From: Nostoc calcicola FACHB-3891
GTDB lineage: Bacteria > Cyanobacteriota > Cyanobacteriia > Cyanobacteriales > Nostocaceae
Reading direction: 5' to 3'
DNA: 64,000 bases
Assembly: GCF_014697355.1 (NCBI RefSeq)
Contig: NZ_JACJRQ010000022.1
Coordinates: 62,001 to 126,000, forward strand
Shown: in pieces, positions 51,667 through 60,675 of the stretch
How the letters are laid out: each line of letters starts with the position of its first letter
How positions within the stretch are numbered: position 1 is the first letter of the stretch
Translations under genes and position numbers: made by a program
Notes under the pieces: model-generated
The model's database searches: none
What the model saw: only the letters and a program-made list of their open reading frames with translations
What the model was told of the DNA's origin: nothing

Positions 51667-52611
51667 TTACTTGCCGCCCATTTGTGCAGCGACTTCCTCA
51701 GCAAAGTTACTTTCTTGCTTTTCAATGCCTTCGCCCAGTACATAGCGGACAAAGCGATTTACTTGGATGTCTTCGCCTACTTGCCCCTTGACTTGCTTCA
51801 ACAATTCTTCTACAGAAATACTTTGATCGCGGATGTAAGGCTGATCTAGCAAAGTCAATTCTTTGAGGCGTTTGTCAATCCGTCCCTGAACAATCTTTTC
51901 TTTGATGTTATCTGGCTTGTTGGCCAAATCATCCTTGCCCATTTCAATGTCTTTTTCTTTTTGAGCGATCGCGGTAGGAATTTGGTCTACACTTACATAC
52001 TCGACATTGGGACATGCCGCAACTTGCATTGCAGCGTTCCGTGCCAAGGATTGGAACTCTTCCTTACCAGCAGCTGAGTCGGTTTGAGAACCCAACTCTA
52101 CCAATACACCAACTCGACCGCCAGTGTGAATGTAGCTATCTACTACACCTTGCTTGTCTTCTGCTAGTGCAAATTTGATAAAGCGACGTAGTTGGATGTT
52201 TTCACCAAGTGTGGCAATAGTTTGCTTGATAAATTCATCTACAGTGACGCTTTCATTCTCAATATATGGTTGAGCTAACAAGGACTCAACACTGTCAGCA
52301 GTTGTTGCTTGCTTTGCTAGGTTCTTAACCAAAGCTTTAAAAGCTTCGTTACGAGCAACAAAATCGGTTTGGCAGTTCACTTCTATGAGTACACCCACTC
52401 GACTACCAGGTTCAATGTAGGTGTCTACTAGACCTTCTGCTGCAATGCGATCGCTTTTTTTACCCGCCGAAGTGATGCCCTTTTTCCGTAGCCAGTCTGC
52501 GGCTTCTTCTATGTTGCCATCAGTTTCTTTCAGCGCCTTTTTGCAGTCCATCATGCCGGCACCAGTTTTTTGGCGTAGCTCTTGGACGAGTTTTGCAGAT
52601 ATTTCCGCCAT
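51667..52611 (-). CDS. tsf: translation elongation factor Ts
   Basis: EF-Ts exchanges GDP for GTP on EF-Tu. The 314-residue protein begins [30 protein letters not shown], the hallmark N-domain. It has two core subdomains, each with a [14 protein letters not shown]-type repeat (second copy [14 protein letters not shown]), as in long cyanobacterial forms. It follows rpsB on the same strand, but with a 419-base spacer packed with repeats. Confidence 0.97.
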   Translation of the reverse strand: MAEISAKLVQELRQKTGAGMMDCKKALKETDGNIEEAADWLRKKGITSAGKKSDRIAAEGLVDTYIEPGSRVGVLIEVNCQTDFVARNEAFKALVKNLAKQATTADSVESLLAQPYIENESVTVDEFIKQTIATLGENIQLRRFIKFALAEDKQGVVDSYIHTGGRVGVLVELGSQTDSAAGKEEFQSLARNAAMQVAACPNVEYVSVDQIPTAIAQKEKDIEMGKDDLANKPDNIKEKIVQGRIDKRLKELTLLDQPYIRDQSISVEELLKQVKGQVGEDIQVNRFVRYVLGEGIEKQESNFAEEVAAQMGGK

Positions 52612-53030
52612 GTTGCCTCAATTTCTAACTTGACCTCGAGTTGTAATCGCTCACCTAATTTAGTGCTGAGTGCTGAGTTTTGAGTGTTCAGTTATCAATT
52701 TTGACAACTCACAACTTACAACTTCAAAAATCAACGATTCACCACTATACGATTTGCTGAGTATTTCTATCTTACTCAGCAATGCCACTTGCTCCACTTG
52801 GGGAGACCCTAAGACCGCAGTGGTTCCTCAGCACTCAGCACTCACCGAAGAGGCAGGGGGGAAGGGGGCAGGGAGCAGGGGGAGCAAGCCCTTACCCCCT
52901 GCGACAAGCGTTGCAGAACATGGGTATGAAGCCCCGCCCTGGAAGGGCGCTCAAGAGGAGGCGGAGTACAAGCTCCGTTTCAGTCTTCCCCCCTGCTCCC
53001 CGCTCCCTGCTCCCCTGCCTCTTGTGACCA
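52612..53030. repeat. repeat-filled rpsB-tsf spacer
   Basis: Contents on the plus strand are: GCTGAGTGCTGAG units, AACTCACAACTTACAAC units, ACTCAGCACTCA, GGGGGCAGGGAGCAGGG units, an AAGCCCCGCCCTGGAAGGGC segment with a GAGGCGGAGTACAAGCTCCG palindrome-like end, and GCTCCC units. The spacer in related operons is normally short, so most of this is inserted. The open frames across it are not genes. Confidence 0.75.
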
Positions 53031-53825
53031 CTATTCTTCTTCTTCTTCGTCGGGAATCAGGCTGTCAGTATACTCGCCTTCTTCGTAGTCTTCATCATAC
53101 TCAGTGCCATCGTAGTCTTCGTAATCCTCTTCAACATCGAGTTGACCGTGACGACCTTCATAAATGGCATCTGCCAATTTTCCGACTATCAGCTTAATCG
53201 ACCTGATGGCATCGTCGTTTGCGGGGATGGGGATATCCACTACATCTGGGTCGCAGTTTGTATCCAGCATGGACACAATGGGAATGTTGAGTTTTTGGCA
53301 TTCTTGAACAGCGTTATATTCCCGTCGTTGGTCTACAATCACCACGATATCGGGCACTTTTCGCATTGTTTTAATGCCACCCAAGTATTTTTGCAGCTTC
53401 GCCATTTCCCGACGTAGCATCGACGCTTCTTTTTTCGGCAATAAATCCAGTGCGCCGCTTTCTTCCCGCCGTTCCAAATCTTTGAGGCGGTCTACCCGTG
53501 TTTTAATAGTTGTCCAGTTGGTCAACATGCCGCCCAACCAGCGTTGGTTAATGTAATGGGAACCGCAACGGCTGGCTTCTTGGGCAATAATTCCAGCAGC
53601 TTGCCGCTTAGTGCCGACAAAAAGAAATTTCTTTCCTTGCTCTGCCTGCGATCGCATATAAGTATAAGCATTATCCATCAACTGGGCAGTCTGCACCAAG
53701 TCTATGATATGTACACCATTGCGGGAAGTGTAAATGTAAGGAGACATTTTTGGGTTCCAACGCCGGGTCTGATGCCCAAAGTGAACCCCTGACTCCATCA
53801 TTTGAGCCAATGAAACAACTGGCAT
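53031..53825 (-). CDS. rpsB: 30S ribosomal protein S2
   Basis: S2 is the last large protein to join the small subunit and binds near S1. The 264-residue protein starts [20 protein letters not shown] and carries [36 protein letters not shown] and [29 protein letters not shown], all typical. A C-terminal extension of about 40 residues is very acidic ([20 protein letters not shown]). I used the ATG at 53825; the open frame extends 21 codons upstream without likeness. Confidence 0.98.
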   Translation of the reverse strand: MPVVSLAQMMESGVHFGHQTRRWNPKMSPYIYTSRNGVHIIDLVQTAQLMDNAYTYMRSQAEQGKKFLFVGTKRQAAGIIAQEASRCGSHYINQRWLGGMLTNWTTIKTRVDRLKDLERREESGALDLLPKKEASMLRREMAKLQKYLGGIKTMRKVPDIVVIVDQRREYNAVQECQKLNIPIVSMLDTNCDPDVVDIPIPANDDAIRSIKLIVGKLADAIYEGRHGQLDVEEDYEDYDGTEYDEDYEEGEYTDSLIPDEEEEE

Positions 53826-53954
53826 ATATTTTTTAACTCCGATTCGGGTTAAACCTCCATCCAAGCGTATTTCCCAATTAGGAAACACCCGAATTCTCAG
53901 ATGTGCGAGATTAGTTAGCCATACTAGGTTAGCACATTTGGGAAAGTTAGGGGA

Positions 53955-54045
53955 TTGGGGGCAAGAGGCTCCAGGGGCAGAGGGGAGAATAATAACTCCT
54001 AACTCCTAACTCCTAACTCCTAACTCCTAACTCCTAACTCCCTAA
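53955..54045. repeat. tandem CTCCTAA repeats downstream of the TerB-like gene
   Basis: About seven perfect units of CTAACTC follow a GGCAGAGGGG segment and end directly at the stop codon of the gene at 54046. This occupies most of the gap to the rpsB promoter region. Confidence 0.8.
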
Positions 54046-55095
54046 CTACGCAAACTCGATAGTCTCAACAAACTCTAAAATATTCTCCTTGATATATTCG
54101 GCTTCTTCTTCAATGGAATCGGGAGTTTCGCCGTTAAGAAAGCTGTGCTGGCTGCTAACTATATACAAAAATTCACCACTGATAAATATGAGTAGCCCTC
54201 GATACGCATCTAATCTGACGGCAGTTCCATTATTTTCTTGCTTGGAAATCGTCGAACCTTTCGGCATATCGATTAAAACGTAGTAAGATCCTTGTAAAGT
54301 ATCTTCCAAGTATTCAGTATATTCTACAGTGGCATCTGGTACATTTGCCAAAATTGCTTGGGGCACGTACTTGTCTACTAAGATTGATTGTAAATATTTT
54401 TGTTGTCCAAGAGATTCGAGTTCCTCTGACTGTTCCACGGGAAAAGGATAATAATCGATTCTCAGCAAAGTACCGATGTCATCGGAAAAGCCAACTACTC
54501 CTTCCTGACTTTGAATTCTACCGCCGTTTTCGGGATCAACTGGAACCGGCACTGTAAAATTCCCTAAGGGGGATTGATATGCCTCTTGAGCATACTCTTC
54601 TATAATTACTGTCTCATCTTCGTCATCTGTATATTCTTCCTCTTCTGCTTCTTGAAAGGCTGCAATTACCTCCTTAATGATTTCGTCTGCTTCTTCGTCT
54701 TCAAGTTCCAAGGCTGTTTGTAGCTTTTTGAGGTAGGCTTGTTTCTGTTTGGGAATGGCAAGTTCATCGTCTAAAAGCACTATCACCCCAGCGGCAAAAC
54801 CATCGAGTACTAATTCATCGGAGAGAGAAATTTTAGCAGTATTAAATAAGACACCAAGTCCTTCGTCTTCTGCAATACCTATGAGTCGATCTACGATTTC
54901 GATAATTTCGTCTTCTGAGTATTCCTCAAAGACCTCGAATTCCCAAAGAATACCTGCTAAGCTTTCTGCATCGACATCTTCAATGGATAAATCAGCGATC
55001 GCTGTCACAGTTGCGATCGCCGCCACGGCTTCCTCTGGACTTAGCGATTCCTCTGATGTCTCTGATGAGTTAAAAATCTTGTCATATTTGCTCAT
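54046..55095 (-). CDS. acidic protein with TerB-like helical domain
   Basis: The 349-residue protein has a strongly acidic N-terminal half. Residues about 20-165 form a helical array with the TerB (tellurite-resistance-like) pattern: VAAIATVTAIADLSIEDVD, then EIIEIVDRLIGIAEDEGLG, DELVLDGFAAGVIVLLDDEL and a final DEEADEIIKEVIAAF. An acidic linker (EEYTDDEDETVIIEEYAQ) and a beta-rich C-terminal domain (FTVPVPVDPENGGRIQSQE to HSFLNGETPDSIEEEAEYI) follow. TerB domains bind divalent metal in stress systems, so calcium or another metal may be bound here. The C-terminal domain is not recognised. Start at the ATG at 55095. Confidence 0.65.
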   Translation of the reverse strand: MSKYDKIFNSSETSEESLSPEEAVAAIATVTAIADLSIEDVDAESLAGILWEFEVFEEYSEDEIIEIVDRLIGIAEDEGLGVLFNTAKISLSDELVLDGFAAGVIVLLDDELAIPKQKQAYLKKLQTALELEDEEADEIIKEVIAAFQEAEEEEYTDDEDETVIIEEYAQEAYQSPLGNFTVPVPVDPENGGRIQSQEGVVGFSDDIGTLLRIDYYPFPVEQSEELESLGQQKYLQSILVDKYVPQAILANVPDATVEYTEYLEDTLQGSYYVLIDMPKGSTISKQENNGTAVRLDAYRGLLIFISGEFLYIVSSQHSFLNGETPDSIEEEAEYIKENILEFVETIEFA

Positions 55096-55340
55096 AATTG
55101 TTACCAGCATCAATTGGTTTATAGTAATAACTGTTTGAAAGTGACAATGGTCAGTTTACCAATGGAGTGAATCTCCAAAATAAAAACTTTAGTAGTGGCT
55201 GACACCAACTTTGGGTTTGAGATTTGGAATTAAAAGTCTTTACCAAAAGGCTGTTGAGTCGAATTTCCAAAAAGTCAATCGCGAGAAAATCCCACTACCA
55301 ATACTCCCTACTCCCCATTCCCTACTCCCCACTTTCTTTT

Positions 55341-56576
55341 TCATTCCCCATCCTGATTCGTGACATAGAGGAAGCGATCGGCAATGTTTTCGTAAAAACT
55401 GGTATCGAACCAGTAACCTTGGTGTCCTCCATCGCCCCAGGATGCTTGATATTTCATTTCAACGTTATCCAGGTTTTCATAATAATCTAGGTGACCGCTG
55501 ATTGGATCTTTGAGATGGTAGTAATTCACCCAACGAACTCCATCGAGTTTGCATTCAACTGGGTTTTTGATCGAGTATTGATTTTTCTGTGTAAATTGTT
55601 GTTTCACACGGAAGGAATTGAGGTGTTCTAAAATCCGCTGTCTAATATACTGTCCCTCCTGTGCTACCTCTCGGAAGAAAAAGGCGATTTTATCTAGTGG
55701 TGAACCAAAGGTAATTAATCCTTTAATTTTATCCAGTAACAGACTTTGATTCTCGTCTTGAGAAAGACTTGCTTCAACACACATCAGGTTTAATGTGTCG
55801 TAAGCAATACAGCTACCAAGAGAATGTCCAGCTATTATTACTTGGTCGTAATTTGCTTGTTTATCTTCAAGAATTGCTTTCAGTAATGTTAAGGATTCTA
55901 TGAGTATTTGCTGACGAATCATTTTATAGGGTGATTTCTGGTCAGTGATGCAGTAGATGGTGATATCACCAATAAAACTAACTATGGGTGGAGTTATAAG
56001 TTGTTTACTTAACTGCCAAGCTGATTGTAAAAAACGACCTTTGAGAAATGGCCCTGCTAACAACAGAATTAACCAAATACCCATTCGCAAAACTGGATAT
56101 AAAAAGTTAAATATCCGCAGCAATATAGTGAGCGATCGCAGTCGGTATGTAAAAAAAGTTTTCCGATTTTTGTTAGCCAAAAGATTATCTAATAGAGGTT
56201 GATTCTCTTTACGGTTATAAAACTTAATTGTGCCGTCAAGTGTCTGTTCTGCCCATTGCAATATCTCAGGGACAGTGATTTTATTTTCTGTATAAGCTGA
56301 CCAATAGTATTCATGAATATCAATTAGCCAATCTTCATTGTTATCAGTTGGCTTCAATCTGATAAAGCTTTCTGTCCAAAAAGAACCGGTTGATAGTCTG
56401 CGCTTCGCAATTAGGTGTTCTAGGTTGAAAGCTAAATTTTGCTTATCGAAGTATTGAAGAAAATTTTGAGTGAAAAAGTCTACAGTCTCAAAAGGATTCT
56501 GGTTGCCGATGCCGTGGATGAATAAAAATGCTGTGCGACCTTTAAGCAATCTCACCCTTTTTTGTTTATCTGTCAT
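55341..56576 (-). CDS. alpha/beta hydrolase-like protein (lipase/esterase type)
   Basis: The 411-residue protein has an N-terminal RTAFLFIHGIGNQNPFETVD strand (oxyanion-hole HG motif near residue 20) and the nucleophile elbow VIIAGHSLGSCIAYDTLN near residue 248 (Gly-His-Ser-Leu-Gly). A hydrophobic stretch (LLRIFNFLYPVLRMGIWLIL, about residues 150-172) might attach it to the membrane. The C-terminal HQGYWFD stretch may supply the histidine of the triad. The substrate is unknown. No neighbour on its strand is close; the TerB-like gene is about 230 bases downstream. Confidence 0.75.
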   Translation of the reverse strand: MTDKQKRVRLLKGRTAFLFIHGIGNQNPFETVDFFTQNFLQYFDKQNLAFNLEHLIAKRRLSTGSFWTESFIRLKPTDNNEDWLIDIHEYYWSAYTENKITVPEILQWAEQTLDGTIKFYNRKENQPLLDNLLANKNRKTFFTYRLRSLTILLRIFNFLYPVLRMGIWLILLLAGPFLKGRFLQSAWQLSKQLITPPIVSFIGDITIYCITDQKSPYKMIRQQILIESLTLLKAILEDKQANYDQVIIAGHSLGSCIAYDTLNLMCVEASLSQDENQSLLLDKIKGLITFGSPLDKIAFFFREVAQEGQYIRQRILEHLNSFRVKQQFTQKNQYSIKNPVECKLDGVRWVNYYHLKDPISGHLDYYENLDNVEMKYQASWGDGGHQGYWFDTSFYENIADRFLYVTNQDGE

Positions 56577-57100
56577 ACATGATTACCATTTTGATAAGAA
56601 ATACTTGGGTTTGAATTGTGATGATGACCTAGCTGTTGCCACTAAATAATTAGTGTTGTCAGAATTCCCAGAGAACCAAATTTATTTGATTAATTCTTAT
56701 TGACTTTATTACTTTATTTAAAAATATCGACGATTATTAGTTATTTTTTAAAGGATTAATTACACTAACTTGATGTATAAAAAACAATAAGTATGTGTCG
56801 TAATGTGTCTACTGGACTCAAACACAAGGTATTCTCAGTAGCTACTGTAATTTTTTGACTATGTTCTGGAAATATTACTTTTTATTAAGAAGAAATTTCT
56901 ATTGATAACTGCTATATTTTTTTGTTTTTATCCTCTAGCAGATGAATTATATCTATCGATAGAATTATAAACTAGCTAGCGATAGATACCTACACCGTGG
57001 GCAGGATGTCACAATACCGATGTTTGTAGTTACACAAAATATTCAAAACACGTACTCTTGAGTATACAAACCTAAATTCTGCAAGATTTTGAGTTTTTTT
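56577..57100. other. 524-base AT-rich gap between divergent genes
   Basis: This is the shared upstream region of the hydrolase and the GH13 gene. It has none of the repeat families seen elsewhere in the window. Direct repeats of CTATCGATAG/AGCGATAGAT near 56950-56985 may be a regulatory site for the amylase gene, but this is a weak impression. Confidence 0.35.
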
Positions 57101-59029
57101 ATGGTAAAAACCCCTCCATCCCAATTTTCCCCAGATCAATACAAAGTTGATTCTGCAACAGAAAAAGTCGAAGCTTTGATAGAAGCGCCTGTATCAGATA
57201 CTGAAATTGACCTAGACTTTCTCTACACTAGGGATATTGAATTTCGTCAGGAAACAATCTACTTTCTTGTAGTCGATCGCTTTTATGATGGCGATCCAGA
57301 TAACAGTGAAGGTGCAAACTCAGAATTGTACGATCCAACTCGCCAAGAGTGGGGTAAGTACTGGGGTGGGGACTTGCAAGGTGTCATCGACAAATTGGAC
57401 TATCTGAAAAATATGGGAGTTACCGCCCTTTGGCTAACTCCGTTGTTTGAACAGGTGGAAGAGTTATTTATTAGCAATGCGGCGATGCATGGCTATTGGA
57501 CAAAAGACTTTAAGCGAATTAATCCTCGGTATATTGCTGACGGAGAGAACCCTTCTTTAAACGCTACTCAAGAAGAAAAAAATACAACCTTCGATCGCTT
57601 AATTGCCGAACTCCACAAGCGCAATATGAAGCTGGTGTTAGATATTGTCTGCAACCATAGCAGTCCTGATACCAGCGGTAGCAAAGGTGAATTGTATGAT
57701 GATGGCGTCAAAATTGCCGACTTCAATGATGATGTCAATCACTGGTATCACCACTACGGCGAAGTGCAAAACTGGGAAGACGAATGGCAAGTGCAAAACT
57801 GTGAATTAGCCGGTTTAGCAACCTTTAATGAAAACAATACTGATTACCGACAGTATATCAAGTCAGCAATTAAACAATGGCTAGACCGGGGTGTAGATGC
57901 ACTGCGGGTGGATACTGTAAAACATATGCCGATTTGGTTTTGGCAAGAGTTCACCGGCGATATCACCAATCACAAACCAGATGTATTTATTTTTGGTGAG
58001 TGGATTTACAGTAATCCTGCTGACGATCGCTCCGTGGAATTTGCCAACCAGTCAGGCATGACCATGCTAGACTTTGGGCTATGTGTGGCAATTCGGGCAG
58101 CACTCGCGCAAGGTTCCGAAAACGGATTCCAGACAATTCAATATATTTTTGACCAAGATCATCGCTACAGTGGGGCTACAGAGTTAGTCACCTTTATCGA
58201 TAACCACGATATGCCCCGGTTCCAATCGCTGAATCCCGATCCAGCGATGTTAAAGGTGGCGATCGCCCTGATTATGACATCTCGCGGTATTCCCTGTATA
58301 TATTACGGCACAGAACAGTATCTACACAACGACACTGACGGCGGTAACGATCCATATAATCGCCCGATGATGGAAAGTTGGGATACAGATACAGAGGTAT
58401 ATCGCTACATCAGGTTATTGTCTGGCTTACGGCGACTCAATCCCGCAGTCTCAATGGGTAGCCACTGGCAAAAATACTTAACAGCAGACGTTTATTGTTA
58501 CGTCCGCCGCTATCGGGATTCACTGTGTTTTGTAGCTTTAAACCGGGGAGGAGAAGTTACTTTACCAGAAGTAGACACAGAATTACCTGATGGCGAACAT
58601 ACTTGCGTCGTGACTCGCAACAAGTATGAGGTAAAAGACGGTAAAATTTACGACTTAGTACTCCAAGAACGGGGAGTGATTGTTTTCAGCCACGTTGGAG
58701 AACGGATTAAAGCGCAAACCATAGTCCGCGTGCAGCTCAATGGCGTGCAAACTCAACCTGGTGAAACCATTGTTGTGACTGGAGACTGCCCAGAGTTAGG
58801 CAACTGGGATATTAGCAAAGCCTATCCCTTAGAATACATCAATACCAATACTTGGTTTGCGGAGATTCCCTTTAATGAGAGTGCAGGTAAGTTGATTGCT
58901 TATAAATATGCTATGTGGCGGGAAGGGCAATCGCCTCTCCGGGAAAACCTCGTTAACCGCCGCTGGGTGATTGCCAAAGAAGGCACTGTTAAATGGCGTG
59001 ATACCTGGGCTTCTGGACGGGAATCGTAG
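57101..59029 (+). CDS. GH13 alpha-amylase-family enzyme with C-terminal CBM20 starch-binding domain
   Basis: The 642-residue enzyme should cleave or transfer alpha-1,4-glucans (glycogen, starch or maltodextrin). All four GH13 regions are present: LVLDIVCNHSSPD near residue 180, GVDALRVDTVKH near residue 268 with the nucleophile Asp, IFGEWIYS near residue 297 with the acid/base Glu, and FIDNHDMPRF near residue 364 with the third Asp. The N-terminal FRQETIYFLVVDRFYDGDP resembles cyclodextrin-glucanotransferase-type enzymes. Residues about 542-640 form CBM20 (VQLNGVQTQPGETIVVTGDC, PELGNWDISKAYPL). No signal peptide is seen, so it probably acts in the cytosol. The ATG at 57101 is preferred to a TTG four codons earlier. 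Confidence 0.92.
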   Translation: MVKTPPSQFSPDQYKVDSATEKVEALIEAPVSDTEIDLDFLYTRDIEFRQETIYFLVVDRFYDGDPDNSEGANSELYDPTRQEWGKYWGGDLQGVIDKLDYLKNMGVTALWLTPLFEQVEELFISNAAMHGYWTKDFKRINPRYIADGENPSLNATQEEKNTTFDRLIAELHKRNMKLVLDIVCNHSSPDTSGSKGELYDDGVKIADFNDDVNHWYHHYGEVQNWEDEWQVQNCELAGLATFNENNTDYRQYIKSAIKQWLDRGVDALRVDTVKHMPIWFWQEFTGDITNHKPDVFIFGEWIYSNPADDRSVEFANQSGMTMLDFGLCVAIRAALAQGSENGFQTIQYIFDQDHRYSGATELVTFIDNHDMPRFQSLNPDPAMLKVAIALIMTSRGIPCIYYGTEQYLHNDTDGGNDPYNRPMMESWDTDTEVYRYIRLLSGLRRLNPAVSMGSHWQKYLTADVYCYVRRYRDSLCFVALNRGGEVTLPEVDTELPDGEHTCVVTRNKYEVKDGKIYDLVLQERGVIVFSHVGERIKAQTIVRVQLNGVQTQPGETIVVTGDCPELGNWDISKAYPLEYINTNTWFAEIPFNESAGKLIAYKYAMWREGQSPLRENLVNRRWVIAKEGTVKWRDTWASGRES

Positions 59030-59034
59030 AATTG

Positions 59035-59205
59035 GGACTGGGGTATGGGGGACTGGGGAAGAGGTGTGGGAGGTGTGAGAGGTGTGAGAGGAAGGGGAGG
59101 AAGCATAAATTCTCTTTCCCCCCACACTCCCCACACCCCCTCATCTCCCTCATGTCCCTCATCCCCCTCATCTCCCTCATCTCCCTACTCAGCACTAAAT
59201 TATGA
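59035..59205. repeat. tandem GAGGTGTGAG, GGGGACTG and CCCTCATCT repeats
   Basis: The block starts five bases after the GH13 stop: GGGACTGGGG units, three GAGGTGTGAGA-type units, CCCCACACTCCCCACACC, then about six CTCATCTCC/CTCATGTCC units. It fills most of the 351-base gap before the SLH gene. Confidence 0.8.
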
Positions 59206-59380
59206 GACCAAAATTTTTGCGTCTGTACTTGTTAAACTAAAGAACAAACCTCACAAATGGTCTTGAACCGGAAGCTTAATATTTTGCTACGAATTATGAA
59301 TTTAAAATGACTGGTGTAAAATTGTCATCTGTGGCTTAATTTCTTTAGACACAGATTTTACTGCTACCAGGGTAATCACG

Positions 59381-60541
59381 ATGACAAATAGACCTCCTTC
59401 CGAACCTGAGTCATCCCAAAGAACTGCCCTTGGCTTTGATGAATTTATAGCCATTCTGGTTGCTTTCACCACTATCGGAGCAATTCTTTTTTGGTCACTG
59501 TCCCGCAGAGATTCTAGTTGGAATTTCAACAGTTTGCTGTCACCTTCCTCCACTTCGTCTGGTAGCGCTTACCCGGATCAAGTATTACCCTCCCCTACTC
59601 CCAAAGTAGAACCAAATACATTCCCCAAATTCGACTCATCTCAATCTGAAGCTGTTGAACCCAAGACACCTTCACTGCCCGCTAATACTGTAACTCCTTC
59701 CCCTGAAGTGTTACCACCTGCTAAAATAACCCCGACTCAATCCCCACAACCACAGATACCTGTATCCTCTTCATTAGGGCTTGAGCCATCAATTACATCA
59801 TCAGCGTTGCCTTTAGTAACTCCAGCAAAACAAAAATCGGTTATTCCGCCGCCAATTGCATTTAACGATGTGCCTAATAACTTCTGGGGTCGGCGTTTTA
59901 TAGATGTTCTTTCTTCTCGTGGTATTCTCAAAGGATTTCCGGATTATTCTTTTAGACCAAATCAACCTGTAAACCGCGCTGAATTTGCTGCCATACTGGA
60001 AAAAGCTTTTGACCAAGAACTGTCTAAGAGTGCGATCGGATTTCAAGATGTACCCGCAAAATTCTGGGCAAATCCAGCAATTAACCAAGCCATCAGTAGC
60101 GGATTTCTCAAAGGCTACCCGAAAAATAACTTCAAGCCACAAGAAAATATTTCACGAGTACAAGTTTTAGTTGCCCTTGCTAGTGGGTTGAATTTGAAAA
60201 CACCTACTTCGCCGAATCAGATTTTAAGTATTTATCAAGATGCTAAAGATATTCCCGCTTATGCTACCAGTAGAATAGCTGCTGCTACAGCCAATGGACT
60301 TGTAGTTAACTATCCAAACCCCCAAATTCTTGCTCCTAATAAAGTAGCAACTCGTGCTGAAGTGGCGGCGATGATTCATCAAGCTTTAGTCAAACAAGGT
60401 AAATTAAAAGGAATTTCATCTGAGAACATTGTGCGTAGGCGTAGCCCAACCCAAACATCGCCAAATATATCTCCAGAACCTTCGCGGACTCGAAAACAAA
60501 ACCCAAAGGTTAACTTATCAGCAGGTGGTTCATCTCAATAA
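59381..60541 (+). CDS. S-layer homology (SLH) domain protein
   Basis: The 386-residue protein has one N-terminal membrane helix (about residues 21-42, FIAILVAFTTIGAILFWSL), which can anchor it in the inner membrane or serve as a signal. A Pro/Ser/Thr-rich linker (about 45-160) and three SLH modules follow: FNDVPNNFWGRRFIDVLSSR, FQDVPAKFWANPAINQAISS and YQDAKDIPAYATSRIAAATA, each with the usual NRAEFAAILEKA- or TRAEVAAMIHQA-type helix. SLH domains bind secondary cell-wall polymers, so it may tether membrane or outer layers to the wall. The tail is basic. Confidence 0.9.
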   Translation: MTNRPPSEPESSQRTALGFDEFIAILVAFTTIGAILFWSLSRRDSSWNFNSLLSPSSTSSGSAYPDQVLPSPTPKVEPNTFPKFDSSQSEAVEPKTPSLPANTVTPSPEVLPPAKITPTQSPQPQIPVSSSLGLEPSITSSALPLVTPAKQKSVIPPPIAFNDVPNNFWGRRFIDVLSSRGILKGFPDYSFRPNQPVNRAEFAAILEKAFDQELSKSAIGFQDVPAKFWANPAINQAISSGFLKGYPKNNFKPQENISRVQVLVALASGLNLKTPTSPNQILSIYQDAKDIPAYATSRIAAATANGLVVNYPNPQILAPNKVATRAEVAAMIHQALVKQGKLKGISSENIVRRRSPTQTSPNISPEPSRTRKQNPKVNLSAGGSSQ

Positions 60542-60637
60542 ACTACCATTTTGGATTTTAGGTTTGAGATTTTGACTGGGCAAAGTCAAAATAATTCGTA
60601 ATTGATAATTCGTCATTATAAGCTATTGAAAGCCACA

Positions 60638-60670
60638 GAACCCCGATTTATTTGAGAAATCGGGGTTCTT
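60638..60670. terminator. bidirectional hairpin between the SLH gene and the 463-residue gene
   Basis: GAACCCCGATTT and AAATCGGGGTTC form a 12-base-pair stem. TTGTTATTT follows on the plus strand. The stem starts eight bases after the stop of the converging minus-strand gene. It suits both transcripts. It is related to the dispersed GACTTCTT/AAGAAGTC palindromes. Confidence 0.65.
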
Positions 60671-60675
60671 GTTAT

